Part shown: positions 5,632 through 13,976 of the stretch, piece after piece
How positions within the stretch are numbered: position 1 is the first letter of the stretch
Layout of the letters: every line of letters starts with the position of its first letter
Position numbers and translations under genes: made by a program
IMG/VR virus record: IMGVR_UViG_3300031963_000134
Location: 1-63,876 of that record
Length of the DNA stretch: 63,876 nt
Strand: one strand, 5' to 3'
From: a virus
Notes under the pieces: model-generated
The model's database searches: none
Told to the model about the DNA's origin: nothing
Seen by the model: only the letters and a program-made list of their open reading frames with translations

Positions 5632-5970
5632 ATGCTTATGATTGAACACCTCTGGTTTTGGGAAAATAGGAAAAAGAAAAAGTCTAGGACTCCTATTAAC
5701 TATCCTATTACAGCTATACTCATAGTTAGTGTAGCTGCTCATGCATTTATAGCATATGGTATTTGGGAAAAACTTAATCAAGAGAAACGAAAAGTAGCTC
5801 TCATGTTTCCTACTCTCCAAAGAATAATGATAATCGAAAGAGATGTCAATCTATTAAAGAGAGGAAGTACCTGGTTGTTTGTTTTACCTTGTGATAAAAA
5901 ATCAAAACATGGAATTAACCCGCCGACTCAAGAATTTATTCAAAAGGACCAAAAAACTTGTGCCTTCTGA
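5632..5970 (+). CDS. Putative single-pass membrane protein (112 aa)
   Basis: A lysine-rich stretch (about residues 14-18) is followed by a hydrophobic segment at about residues 25-45 (ITAILIVSVAAHAFIAYGIW), compatible with one transmembrane helix. The remainder is basic. No family recognised. The ATG at 5632 lies just after the terminator hairpin; a second ATG is two codons later. The 3' end overlaps the next likely gene by about 60 bases, more than is usual here, so its C-terminus or existence is less certain. Confidence 0.5.
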   Translation: MLMIEHLWFWENRKKKKSRTPINYPITAILIVSVAAHAFIAYGIWEKLNQEKRKVALMFPTLQRIMIIERDVNLLKRGSTWLFVLPCDKKSKHGINPPTQEFIQKDQKTCAF

Positions 5971-6262
5971 GAATCCCGTAAGAGTGTATGAAATCAATCC
6001 TGATGGCTCAGAGATATCTGAGTCACTAGGTATCACCGAAGAAAGGGTAGAGTATCTCCAAAAGAAAATCAAACATCTTTTTATTGAAGAAAGTACATTC
6101 ACTAAGATGTTTGAAGAGATCTCGAAAGAAACAGTTCATGCCAATGAACTAGCATATTGTTGTTTTGCTATTGGTGGTATTGTTGGAAAGACCAGCATAG
6201 ACCCAATCATTAAAATCATCGAGAAACTTAAAGACCAAAACGATGGAACAAGCAACGATTGA
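5909..6262 (+). CDS. Hypothetical protein (117 aa)
   Basis: This is a helical protein with a basic N-terminus, a central acidic region and a hydrophobic patch near residues 85-100. No known motif. I chose the ATG at 5909, where a typical charged N-terminus begins. It overlaps the membrane-protein gene upstream and, by 20 bases, the gene downstream. Confidence 0.6.
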   Translation: MELTRRLKNLFKRTKKLVPSENPVRVYEINPDGSEISESLGITEERVEYLQKKIKHLFIEESTFTKMFEEISKETVHANELAYCCFAIGGIVGKTSIDPIIKIIEKLKDQNDGTSND

Positions 6263-6770
6263 AAAGTGTAGGAAACTTCGCAACACCTACGATTACTCAA
6301 GACTGTTTAACTATTGCACCAAAGTGTGCTATGAAGCTATCAATAATCCGGATATACTGCCAAATTGGATTACTGCATCTGGACTTGATGTTGTAGATGA
6401 CAATACCAGATTCTTTAAATTGAAGTTCGGTCACTATGTTGTAGCTAAACTCCCCAAACATTATTGTAATGTCTACGATAGTTTGGTACATGCCTTCGCA
6501 TTGTTGTTGGAAGTAGACTTTGAGAAGTTTAAGAAGGTATCATTCACACAAGATCAAGCCGTGTATGATTATCTCTCCACTCTTCCTAGCTCAAACATCT
6601 CAGATCATATTACAGTGGTTGAAACCAAACAGTTTTATAAACTGAGGTTTCAAAATAGCGATGATATGATTGTTGTGTATGATAAGGTTGCTAACAAGTC
6701 TTTAAACGGAGCATTCTATTTCCTCCGTTTGGATAACAATCCTATCTACTCCAACAGTAACAATAACTGA
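6243..6770 (+). CDS. Hypothetical protein (175 aa)
   Basis: A mixed alpha/beta soluble protein with scattered cysteines in the first 35 residues but no CxxC pair. It contains the phrase FTQDQ, shared with the separate gene at 6831. Both proteins are of similar size and may be distant paralogues, though this is only a weak hint. A terminator-like hairpin follows eight bases after its stop. Confidence 0.6.
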   Translation: MEQATIEKCRKLRNTYDYSRLFNYCTKVCYEAINNPDILPNWITASGLDVVDDNTRFFKLKFGHYVVAKLPKHYCNVYDSLVHAFALLLEVDFEKFKKVSFTQDQAVYDYLSTLPSSNISDHITVVETKQFYKLRFQNSDDMIVVYDKVANKSLNGAFYFLRLDNNPIYSNSNNN

Positions 6771-6777
6771 TAAATAA

Positions 6778-6806
6778 AGGGTTCCTCTAATAACAAGAGG
6801 AACCCT
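6778..6806. terminator. Terminator-like hairpin
   Basis: An 11-bp stem, AGGGTTCCTCT (6778-6788) with AGAGGAACCCT (6796-6806), has a 7-nt loop. The T-rich side is on the minus-strand reading (TTTATTTATC). On the plus strand no T-run follows. It separates two plus-strand genes and could act as a weak terminator or mRNA 3'-end stabiliser. Confidence 0.6.
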
Positions 6807-6830
6807 CTGAGGCGTACTACAAAACACAAT

Positions 6831-7376
6831 ATGGAAATTACGGACGAAGATATCAGAAATTTGATTAAGTCATTTGTCAGTCATAAAAATAAAGAGATCA
6901 TCTCTAAAGTTTTGGCTGAAGCAATCGGTAAAACTGACAATGGTAAAATCATTCTGTTCAAAGCTGTATGTGGTTCATCTATTACTCCAGACTTTACACA
7001 AGATCAAATGGTCTTGTTTAACTACAAGTATGCAAGAAGCTGGAACGTCAATGAAGAACAGTCTTTGTCAAAAAATCTATTTATAAATAGATACGATACT
7101 ATTCTCGCTCGCAGTAGAGTATTAGACGTTGATAGACTTAGTTCTTATCCTATTAAGGTACAGTTCTCCTTTATTAATTCAGACGGTGATCGTATTGATG
7201 ATACCGCATGGTTGAAAGAAAAACATGTTATCCTCGATAGTGATTTTCATAACTCAGTATTTGAGATTGAAAAGAACAGAGAATACATTGAAAGAGCAGG
7301 TATGAAATACTGTTACATCGATGATAAGATATTGGGTAACACAACAGTAGTTGACGAAGAGATGAATCCTTTTTAA
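6831..7376 (+). CDS. Hypothetical protein (181 aa)
   Basis: An acidic soluble protein. The N-terminal ~30 residues are helical and the rest is mixed, with a DSDFHNS region near residue 137. No catalytic motif is recognised. It shares the phrase FTQDQ with the gene at 6243. The ATG follows the hairpin by 24 bases. Confidence 0.6.
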   Translation: MEITDEDIRNLIKSFVSHKNKEIISKVLAEAIGKTDNGKIILFKAVCGSSITPDFTQDQMVLFNYKYARSWNVNEEQSLSKNLFINRYDTILARSRVLDVDRLSSYPIKVQFSFINSDGDRIDDTAWLKEKHVILDSDFHNSVFEIEKNREYIERAGMKYCYIDDKILGNTTVVDEEMNPF

Positions 7377-7396
7377 AAAACTTGTAGATTTATGAC

Positions 7397-7642
7397 ATGG
7401 TTTATCAATTACCAAACGGTAAAGTAATATTCATTTCAATTGAGGAATTTCTTGAATTGACTGAGTATGATATACAATACCTAATGGCAGTTGATGCTGG
7501 TGAATACATAAATCAACACGGAGATAATCCTGAGCTAAGTAAAAATGAATACTTCTCAGATGATGATAATTGTTTACTATCATACAACGTAGACAACAGC
7601 ATCGAATTTCCCGAATTCTTAAATGAAGACTATATAGAGTAA
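7397..7642 (+). CDS. Conserved small crAss-like phage protein (81 aa)
   Basis: The N-terminus, YQLPNGKVIFISIEEFLELT, followed by DIQYL is a pattern I associate with a short uncharacterised protein found in crAss-like and related Bacteroidota phages. The C-terminal half is strongly acidic. No function known. It is a single short gene between two larger hypothetical genes. Confidence 0.6.
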   Translation: MVYQLPNGKVIFISIEEFLELTEYDIQYLMAVDAGEYINQHGDNPELSKNEYFSDDDNCLLSYNVDNSIEFPEFLNEDYIE

Positions 7643-7712
7643 AACGGAAAGGCTCATCCGTTCTATTCTCATTGATTGGAGCCAAAAAATCTCAATTCAA
7701 ACTTTTTATTTT

Positions 7713-8186
7713 ATGATTAGCAAAGTGAAAGTCACAGGTGACGAGCTTGGTCACGTGGTTATTCAATCCAAAAACAATCCAGAGTGGGGGCACATTCGTG
7801 TTACTCAGCGTCGCATCTTCTTTGAAGACGGCTTCGCTCGTGTAAAAGAAATGAGCGCTTTGATCGCAGGAAGAATGGAGGATCTCTCTTCATTCGGATG
7901 GCGCGTTGGTCAAGAGATCGACGGTAAGATTGTAGTTAAAGAATCTTTGACTCCTTTCAACAAGAAAGACCCCAACAAAGATCTTAAAGTTGCTGGTGTT
8001 ACTGGCATCATCTGTCGTATTGATGATCAACCTGTATACAGAAAGACTGTGTACACCGCTGATACATCTGCAGAAGATGAACACATCCGCGATGAGTTCG
8101 GAAATGTTATTACCCATAATAACGTTGACGAAATCCGCGAAGCTTATCAGACGCTTAACAGCTCTGAAAGCTTAGCTAATTTCTAA
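7713..8186 (+). CDS. Conserved crAss-like phage protein (157 aa), function unknown
   Basis: The strand-rich protein has the segments NNPEWGHIRV, a central VKESLTPFNKKDP and VYRKT-Y. I recognise this arrangement from crAss-like phages, where it occurs near the replication genes without assigned function. The codon composition is richer in G and C than its neighbours, which may reflect high expression. It stands alone, followed by a strong terminator. That also fits an abundant product, possibly nucleic-acid binding (inference). Confidence 0.65.
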   Translation: MISKVKVTGDELGHVVIQSKNNPEWGHIRVTQRRIFFEDGFARVKEMSALIAGRMEDLSSFGWRVGQEIDGKIVVKESLTPFNKKDPNKDLKVAGVTGIICRIDDQPVYRKTVYTADTSAEDEHIRDEFGNVITHNNVDEIREAYQTLNSSESLANF

Positions 8187-8199
8187 TCTGTTATTTTCC

Positions 8200-8244
8200 A
8201 AAAGAGGGTGTCTATCATATTGGTAGCGCCCTCTTTTATTTTTC
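8200..8244 (+). terminator. Rho-independent terminator
   Basis: AAAAGAGGG (8200-8208) pairs with CCCTCTTTT (8229-8237), followed by a T-rich tail. It isolates the gene at 7713 from the next operon. Confidence 0.85.
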
Positions 8245-8263
8245 AACTCTAAACAATCACATT

Positions 8264-8725
8264 ATGAAAAACCAAATATCTCTCAATCAAAGGATCGAAG
8301 AGATCCAAATCTATGGTAACAGCTTCAATGGTAAGAGGTATACTGACCCTAACCTTACGGAGCGCCAACAGTTTCTTTATACTAGAGCTATTCACGGTCT
8401 CTCTGTTTATTCAGAGAAAGAACTGTGTGAGATGGCTCCTGATAAAGCACTGAGAATTATTAAAGTGCAGAAGAAAACCAAGGGTATTCTCAACACTTGG
8501 AAACAAGAAATCATTAATGATTATTGTGTAGATTTATTTACGACTCTCTTTCCACCAGAAAGAGGATGTAATCAATTTACTCGAGACATTATCGATTCTC
8601 GCAATGACATCGATCCATCATATGACCCAGAAATTTCATTTAGGAAACTTGGTATTTCCAAAATGCACATGGTCCAGAAACTGATGGACGAAAAAATTCT
8701 TCCTCCTAATTTTCATTTACTATGA
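8264..8725 (+). CDS. Conserved crAss-like phage protein (153 aa), function unknown
   Basis: The sequence has an N-terminal RIEEIQIYGNSFNGKRY segment, a basic middle and a C-terminal FRKLGI, recognisable from Bacteroidota-phage proteins with no assigned role. Mostly helical and slightly basic, compatible with nucleic-acid binding. It opens an operon in which every following gene overlaps its predecessor by a few bases, through to 10427. Confidence 0.6.
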   Translation: MKNQISLNQRIEEIQIYGNSFNGKRYTDPNLTERQQFLYTRAIHGLSVYSEKELCEMAPDKALRIIKVQKKTKGILNTWKQEIINDYCVDLFTTLFPPERGCNQFTRDIIDSRNDIDPSYDPEISFRKLGISKMHMVQKLMDEKILPPNFHLL

Positions 8726-9123
8726 AGACAACTACAAGAGTTAAACTCGCCGCTCAAGTAAGAGTTGAACATCTAATCTCAGAGGTTAACATGTTAAGAT
8801 CAGAGATTAAGAAGATTCAAAATGAAATCTTAGAGTCTCAAGGGGAGTTTGTTCCTAAGTGTTTTAACAGTTTGGTTGAAGCGTTAGCGCATGAGGAAGA
8901 TAACTCTGATAAGAAGTTATTGGTATCCGAAGTAAGGGAAGCTAATACCCTTATGATTCAAGCGATTAACGAAAAAATCAAACGTTGTAAAGACGAGATA
9001 GCTAGTTATATTCCGTACCCAAACGTTTGGATTAAGATCTTTTTCCCTAATGAAACATATGGTATATTTAGGGGAGACAAAGGCGTATTTATTCAAGTAT
9101 GGGATTCGGAATTAATGGAATGA
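8722..9123 (+). CDS. Hypothetical coiled-coil protein (133 aa)
   Basis: A heptad-like helical N-terminal half (about residues 8-42) is followed by a second helical region. The C-terminal ~35 residues are aromatic and strand-forming. No family recognised. The ATGA overlaps at both ends (with the upstream stop and the HNH gene start) indicate translational coupling. Confidence 0.6.
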   Translation: MKTTTRVKLAAQVRVEHLISEVNMLRSEIKKIQNEILESQGEFVPKCFNSLVEALAHEEDNSDKKLLVSEVREANTLMIQAINEKIKRCKDEIASYIPYPNVWIKIFFPNETYGIFRGDKGVFIQVWDSELME

Positions 9124-9515
9124 AGACTTGTTCTTCATGTAACCAGCTAAGGAAGATTTGGAAAAATATTAAAGGGGAAAGATACTGCAAGGTGTGTTGG
9201 AGTAAAATCCAACCACCTGCGGTAATTCCTAAACAAACAACCAAGCGAAAGAAATTAGACAGCAGTTACTCAGAATTAAGAAAAGAGTTTCTTGTATCTA
9301 AACCTATGTGTCAAGCTCACATATCTGGTATATGTCAGAACAATTCAACTGATGTACACCATATGATGGGTAGAGGTAGTAGGTATCTTGATACAACAAC
9401 TTGGCTCTCGGTATGTAGAGCATGTCATAATTGGATTGAATTAAATCCAGAGTCTGCTAAACAATTAGGATTTTCTAAATCACGATTATATGAAACTACT
9501 GAAGGTGAAAACTAG
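9120..9515 (+). CDS. HNH-type endonuclease-like protein with N-terminal zinc ribbon
   Basis: The N-terminus holds two CxxC pairs (C4/C7 and C23/C26), a zinc ribbon. A second zinc-binding region contains C-AHISGIC, followed by VHHMMGRG and C-ACHNWIE. The order, with an HH dyad followed by CxxCH, is that of HNH nucleases close to those in phage recombination or packaging modules. Length (131 aa) fits a free-standing phage HNH protein. The ATG at 9120 is preferred because it forms an ATGA overlap with the upstream gene. It could be a structure-specific nuclease or a homing-type enzyme; the operon context favours the former. Confidence 0.7.
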   Translation: MKTCSSCNQLRKIWKNIKGERYCKVCWSKIQPPAVIPKQTTKRKKLDSSYSELRKEFLVSKPMCQAHISGICQNNSTDVHHMMGRGSRYLDTTTWLSVCRACHNWIELNPESAKQLGFSKSRLYETTEGEN

Positions 9516-9873
9516 CCATGGAGTTTTGTTGGTAGAAAAAGTCTCCGACAATACGGCTATCATTAAGAGTATCCCACAGTCTCCAATGTATGGATATGAT
9601 GATTTGATTCTTGTATCACGGGACAAAGATCCTATGGTAATCAAGAAAGAGAACTATACTTGGGAACTTACATATCCTCTACTACTCGGTCAAAAGAAAG
9701 AGAATAGAGATCATATAACGATCCAAGAGTATCTAGAATCTAAGGGATATAAAAGTACATGTCCAATAAAGGGATTGTTGTACTTCGCTGTCCCATCTGG
9801 TGTTAGACCGGATAGCGTGTATGATGATTTTGAGGATAAACCAGTTAAGTTTAGTTGTAAACCTGTTATATGA
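9490..9873 (+). CDS. Hypothetical protein (127 aa), possibly DUF4265-like
   Basis: The N-terminal half reads VLLVEKVSDNTAIIKSIPQSPMYG followed by a DDLI turn in overlapping pieces, reminiscent of the small beta-rich DUF4265 fold (weak). The rest has no known motif. It overlaps the HNH gene by 26 bases and the next gene by four. Confidence 0.55.
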   Translation: MKLLKVKTSHGVLLVEKVSDNTAIIKSIPQSPMYGYDDLILVSRDKDPMVIKKENYTWELTYPLLLGQKKENRDHITIQEYLESKGYKSTCPIKGLLYFAVPSGVRPDSVYDDFEDKPVKFSCKPVI

Positions 9874-10427
9874 AGACAATACAAGAAATGTATAAGAAGG
9901 AACTCGAGGGTTTTATTAATGACTGTATTGATATAGTCACTAAAACTTATGAAGAGTTCGGCGAATTTCCCCTTACTGCAATGGGTATGATTTGCGAAGG
10001 AGGAGAATATAAAACGTTTGTTCTCAATGGTATAGATAGATTAAATGAACAAAGCGATGATGACAATGATATTGTCATTGATGCTATTAAATCATTTAAT
10101 CAGGAAATAAAACCAGTTGTATTTGTTATTGCTTCTGAAGCAGAGATGTATCTTCCAAAGAAGGAAATAAAAACCGTAGAAGATTTAGAAGGAGAAGACA
10201 AGACTCGTGTACTTAGTCTAAAGTTTGAGACCTATGATCAGGAAATGATGTTGGTCTACAAAGTTGAAGACAATAAAGTAAAAGAGCCTATTGACCTTTC
10301 TTTCAATAAGGTATGGAGAAACAAGGATGAATCGAAAGCCGGAGGTAGATTTAATAATCTACTCAATGAAAACTATTCAGAGTTGGCTTCTCTACTAAAA
10401 GAACAATTGGATCACGATCTTAATTAA
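9870..10427 (+). CDS. Hypothetical protein (185 aa)
   Basis: An acidic soluble protein. A helical N-terminus is followed by a predicted five-strand region with PVVFVIASEAEMYL at about residues 91-104 and a C-terminal helix. I do not recognise the family. It is the last gene of the tightly overlapping operon that begins at 8264. A minus-strand gene ends inside its final codons. Confidence 0.6.
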   Translation: MKTIQEMYKKELEGFINDCIDIVTKTYEEFGEFPLTAMGMICEGGEYKTFVLNGIDRLNEQSDDDNDIVIDAIKSFNQEIKPVVFVIASEAEMYLPKKEIKTVEDLEGEDKTRVLSLKFETYDQEMMLVYKVEDNKVKEPIDLSFNKVWRNKDESKAGGRFNNLLNENYSELASLLKEQLDHDLN

Positions 10428-10608
10428 GGACCGTCCCAATTAATCCTAGTGCCTTACTGACATCAAACTGAACAAACTCAATTGTAACGTGCTGTTTATC
10501 GTTTGTAATTAAATAGACATAGGGTACATAATGCATGTACAAACTCAACTGTTCTCTATGGTACAAATTGGGATCAAAGAGTTTTAATATGTCTCTACCC
10601 TCACTCAT
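10420..10608 (-). CDS. Small minus-strand hypothetical protein (62 aa)
   Basis: It fills a gap of about 190 bases that has no plus-strand gene. The ATG (CAT at 10606-10608) gives a protein-like sequence with an aromatic, strand-forming centre (SLYMHYVPYVYLI). It converges on the gene ending at 10427 with 8 bases of overlap. A longer in-frame start at 10653 would overlap the divergent gene at 10618, so the shorter form is preferred. Function unknown. Confidence 0.5.
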   Translation of the reverse strand: MSEGRDILKLFDPNLYHREQLSLYMHYVPYVYLITNDKQHVTIEFVQFDVSKALGLIGTVLN

Positions 10609-10617
10609 CAAATTATT

Positions 10618-11001
10618 ATGAAACAAAGAGATGTAAGTATAGGCATGGTGCACTATAGATGTCGTGTCTGTGCAGAAGTAGTTGAAACAAAAATAATGTA
10701 CAATCCAGAACCATCAGTAGAAGAAGCCCAACACATTGATAATCTGGATGGTTCTAATATATGGAACGATGAATTATGTGCAGAATGTTTGGGACAAAAA
10801 GATGTGGGTGTAATGTTTGTTGTGTATGATGAAGACCTTACTGATTCAATGGACGATCCATTTAGACTTGGTTTGGTTTTCACTGTACCAATCGACGATG
10901 CTCTAAAATTCATCGATGAAATACCTGAAAGTGGGTACATATTTATTAGCGAAAAGGAAGCTAAGAAGTTTGGATTCCCATTAGGTGATGAAGAAGAATA
11001 A
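10618..11001 (+). CDS. Hypothetical protein with a CxxC...CxxC zinc-binding pattern (127 aa)
   Basis: CRVC near residue 15 and CAEC near residue 55 form a likely zinc-ribbon pair. The C-terminal half is acidic, strand/helix mixed. Such small zinc proteins often contact nucleic acids or RNA polymerase, but nothing specific shows it here. The gene sits 11 bases before the SF2 helicase and diverges from the small minus-strand gene. Confidence 0.6.
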   Translation: MKQRDVSIGMVHYRCRVCAEVVETKIMYNPEPSVEEAQHIDNLDGSNIWNDELCAECLGQKDVGVMFVVYDEDLTDSMDDPFRLGLVFTVPIDDALKFIDEIPESGYIFISEKEAKKFGFPLGDEEE

Positions 11002-11012
11002 ATGACACAACA

Positions 11013-12104
11013 ATGGAAAAGCGTAAACAAATCCAGGATGAAGCTTTAGAAGCTGTTCGTCCTCACCTACGCGCAGGTGTAGGTATGAGCATGGGTAGTG
11101 GTAAAACTTTGGTGGGTTTGAAGCATATGCTTGAGAATTTAAAACCCAACTCAAAGTTTCTAGTCGTAGCTCCAAAGACTGCAGTATTCAAGACTTGGAA
11201 AGACGAAGCAGATAAGTTTGGAATGAGTCATCTTATGAAGCATGTCACATTTACAACTTATCGCTCGCTCGTAAAACAAAGTCTTGACTATTCTGTAGTC
11301 TATCTTGATGAATGTCACTCTCTATTATTCTCTCATGATTATTTTCTAGCTAGATTTATTGGTAAGATCCTAGGTCTTACAGGCACTCCTCCTAAGAATG
11401 CATCTTCTGAAAAAGGTAAAATGGTAGACAAGTATTGTCCTATTGTATTTACCTATGAAACAGATGAAGCTGTAGAGGATAAGATTCTTAATGACTATAG
11501 AATCCTAGTGCACTGTATTGATCTAGACGTTAGACGCAATCTTATGGTTGGTAACAATAAGAAGTTTGTGTCTTCCGAAAAAGCATCTTACGAGTATTGG
11601 ACTAGAAGAATCGATGAGGCTTCAAGAGAGAATGATCTCCGCATGTCACGAATCATGCGAATGAAAACAATGATGACCTATCCTAGTAAAGCAAACTATG
11701 CTAAGAAGTTACTGGAAAAGATTAATGACAAGGTTATCTTGTTTGCTAACACCACTGAGCAAGCAGACTCATTTAACATCCCTACTTATCACAGTTCTAA
11801 TTCTAAATCGGAGGAGAATTTTGAGAAGTTTCAAACGGGAGAAGTAATGCAGTTAGCTACCGTCCTACAATTGAATGAGGGTATTAACGTTCGTAATCTT
11901 AAGCAAGGTATCATCATGCATGCTTATGGTAATGAACGTAAAGCATCTCAAAGGATTGGTCGTTTGTTGAGACTTAACCCAGACGACCAATCTAAAATCC
12001 ATATCCTCTGCTATAGAAATACTATAGACGAAGTATGGGTAAAAGAAGCGCTACAAGATTTTGATCAAACGAAAATTTCGTGGTATCATATTCCCAATTT
12101 TTAA
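11013..12104 (+). CDS. SF2 (DECH-box) DNA helicase
   Basis: Helicase motifs appear in order: Walker A MGSGKT at residues 27-32, APKT (motif Ia) at 53-56, DECH at 99-102, TGTP (motif III) at 123-126, and QRIGRLLR (motif VI) near residue 315. At 363 aa it is a compact two-RecA-domain enzyme like UvsW/SNF2-type phage helicases. The role is probably replication-fork remodelling, recombination or R-loop processing. Conserved in crAss-like replication modules. A terminator follows. Confidence 0.9.
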   Translation: MEKRKQIQDEALEAVRPHLRAGVGMSMGSGKTLVGLKHMLENLKPNSKFLVVAPKTAVFKTWKDEADKFGMSHLMKHVTFTTYRSLVKQSLDYSVVYLDECHSLLFSHDYFLARFIGKILGLTGTPPKNASSEKGKMVDKYCPIVFTYETDEAVEDKILNDYRILVHCIDLDVRRNLMVGNNKKFVSSEKASYEYWTRRIDEASRENDLRMSRIMRMKTMMTYPSKANYAKKLLEKINDKVILFANTTEQADSFNIPTYHSSNSKSEENFEKFQTGEVMQLATVLQLNEGINVRNLKQGIIMHAYGNERKASQRIGRLLRLNPDDQSKIHILCYRNTIDEVWVKEALQDFDQTKISWYHIPNF

Positions 12105-12158
12105 TAAATTGTGGCGTGTTAAGTAGAGTCTTAGATTTTGTATTTCTTAAGTATTAAG

Positions 12159-12197
12159 ACAGGAACCCAAGCACCCCCCGCTTGGGTGACCTGTTTT
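12159..12197 (+). terminator. Rho-independent terminator
   Basis: A two-part stem, ACAGG/CCTGT and ACCCAAGC/GCTTGGGT, spans 12159-12194 with a C-rich loop and a following T4. It ends the helicase transcript. Confidence 0.8.
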
Positions 12198-12223
12198 AAT
12201 ATGAAACTTAAAACGTTATTACT

Positions 12224-12517
12224 ATGGCTGTAACAGCATTGAAAATTGGAGAAACAAGATTATTGTTCATGACCGTACAAAAAACGGACGGAGGTGTGGA
12301 CGTAGACATTTACATGGCTAATGAAGACTTTTATCCCGAAGGAAAATCTTCTGTTGGTTATGCTCAACAGGATGAAGAAGAATACCATAAAGAGCTAAGG
12401 TTTAAGTCACATGAAAGGGGACACTTCATTTCAGAATTCTCAACCAACCCGGAATGGAATCCTGATTGGACTCCCGCAGTAATCGAAGAAGATGGAGAAC
12501 AAAGTCAAGTTCAATGA
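12224..12517 (+). CDS. Hypothetical protein (97 aa)
   Basis: A beta-rich N-terminal half (about residues 4-30) is followed by an acidic middle and C-terminus. No motif is known to me. It opens a small operon and overlaps the radical SAM gene by 26 bases, so the two are probably coupled. Confidence 0.6.
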   Translation: MAVTALKIGETRLLFMTVQKTDGGVDVDIYMANEDFYPEGKSSVGYAQQDEEEYHKELRFKSHERGHFISEFSTNPEWNPDWTPAVIEEDGEQSQVQ

Positions 12518-13355
12518 AAGAAAGTCTACAACAATAAGAGAATCAGGAAGAAGTAGCGATTATATATCCCCTAGTTTTGGTCATGGGTGTCTATTAAATT
12601 GTACATATTGTTACATGAAGCGTCATAAACCAACTGGTTTAGACGTAGCTACTAATCCCGAAAGGATCCTTACTGCTATAAACAACCACGCAATGTTTAC
12701 AGTGGTAGACAAACCAAACCAAACTGATCCAGAATTTATCACCTATGACATAGCATGTAACGAAGACTTTGCTCTACATGCTAAGTACCACGATTGGAAA
12801 AGAATATTTCAATTCTTTAAGGAGCATCCTAGAGCTAAAGCTACGCTCGCTACTAAGATTATTCCTGATGTGTTTCTAGAGTTTAATCCTGAAAGAAAGG
12901 TAAGGATAAGGTTTAGTTTAATGCCGCAAGAGTATGCGGACTTACTCGAACCAAACACTCCTCCTATTATTGACAGGATCAAATCCATTGACAAGTTTAT
13001 TGATGCAGGATATGATGTGCACATAAACTTTAGTCCTGTTATAGTTGAACTTGGTTGGTTAGACAAGTATAAATTATTGTTTGAAGAGGTAGATAAGAAT
13101 GTAAAAAATAAGGATATTGTAAAGGCAGAGGTAATATTCCTAACTCACAATCGTGAGAAGCATTTATACAATATCAGAAACAATCTTCCCGGTGAGAATC
13201 TGTTATGGAAACCACTAATACAAGAAGATAAGATTTCTGAATATGGAGGTGAGAACCTAAGGTATAAGGCGGATATCAAAAAAGATTGTGTGAAAGATTT
13301 TATAAAACTTCATGCTTCTATAATACCATGGAACACAATAAGATACATCTTCTAA
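12492..13355 (+). CDS. Radical SAM protein of the spore photoproduct lyase type
   Basis: The CxxxCxxC cluster motif is CLLNCTYC at residues 33-40, preceded by a GHGC turn, as in SplB-type radical SAM enzymes. A [4Fe-4S] cluster and S-adenosylmethionine would produce the radical. The length of 287 aa is near the family minimum. SplB repairs UV-induced spore photoproduct in DNA. In a phage the natural substrate may be a thymine lesion or another DNA modification. SplB-like genes are known in some crAss-like and Bacteroidota phages. Assignment of substrate is inference. Confidence 0.8.
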   Translation: MENKVKFNERKSTTIRESGRSSDYISPSFGHGCLLNCTYCYMKRHKPTGLDVATNPERILTAINNHAMFTVVDKPNQTDPEFITYDIACNEDFALHAKYHDWKRIFQFFKEHPRAKATLATKIIPDVFLEFNPERKVRIRFSLMPQEYADLLEPNTPPIIDRIKSIDKFIDAGYDVHINFSPVIVELGWLDKYKLLFEEVDKNVKNKDIVKAEVIFLTHNREKHLYNIRNNLPGENLLWKPLIQEDKISEYGGENLRYKADIKKDCVKDFIKLHASIIPWNTIRYIF

Positions 13356-13570
13356 ACAATAATCGTCATGCCAATAAGATCAAATACACCAGGTCAAAGC
13401 AGACCCTTCCCGCAGTCAAGAAGATCAAACCCATTCCAAAGTACTGGAAGGAAGAAGTCGTGTGGGTGCGGAAAGGTAAAATCTCGAAAGCCGTAAAGGT
13501 TTTTAATCTTGACAAGTATAGTGATTGGGAAATAACATCTAAACAAGAAGTATATGGCTCCAGATTTTGA
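13328..13570 (+). CDS. Small basic hypothetical protein (80 aa)
   Basis: Very lysine-rich with a PAVKKIKPIPKYW core, likely nucleic-acid binding by charge alone. The ATG at 13328 is preferred; in-frame codons upstream lie inside the radical SAM gene. It overlaps that gene by 28 bases and the next by 17. No family recognised. Confidence 0.55.
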   Translation: MEHNKIHLLNNNRHANKIKYTRSKQTLPAVKKIKPIPKYWKEEVVWVRKGKISKAVKVFNLDKYSDWEITSKQEVYGSRF

Positions 13571-13976
13571 TGAAGATTTTGGTAATTATGCGCGGAGTAT
13601 GGCATATGAGAAAGACGGTACACGATATGATGAGGAAGTAGAAATCCTTTATCTGTACAATCTCTTAAGTGATGCACATCCTAAGCATGTATCTAAAGGA
13701 AGAGAGTACCTCGTATTGAGTAAAGAGCTCCTAAAGTTATTGGGCTGTCTTTATAATATTACGAACAGTAGTCTCGTATCTCAAACCAACTCAAAAATCT
13801 TGGTGAGCGAAGCAGATTTACCTTTAGTGTTAGATAAAGCTAGACAATTCATGGGAAGACCTGATTGGGAATTTACCATTGAGAAAACAATTGAATGGCA
13901 GGATAACATCGATATCTCTGATAAGCTCAACAAGTATGAGTACACTGTAACCAAACATGAAGATCTACCTTGGTAA
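13554..13976 (+). CDS. Hypothetical protein (140 aa)
   Basis: The acidic N-terminus is rich in Asp and Tyr, followed by a helical region (about 60-115). No catalytic motif visible. Overlaps at both ends (17 bases upstream, TAATG downstream) place it in the operon running from 12224 to 14374. Confidence 0.6.
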   Translation: MAPDFDEDFGNYARSMAYEKDGTRYDEEVEILYLYNLLSDAHPKHVSKGREYLVLSKELLKLLGCLYNITNSSLVSQTNSKILVSEADLPLVLDKARQFMGRPDWEFTIEKTIEWQDNIDISDKLNKYEYTVTKHEDLPW

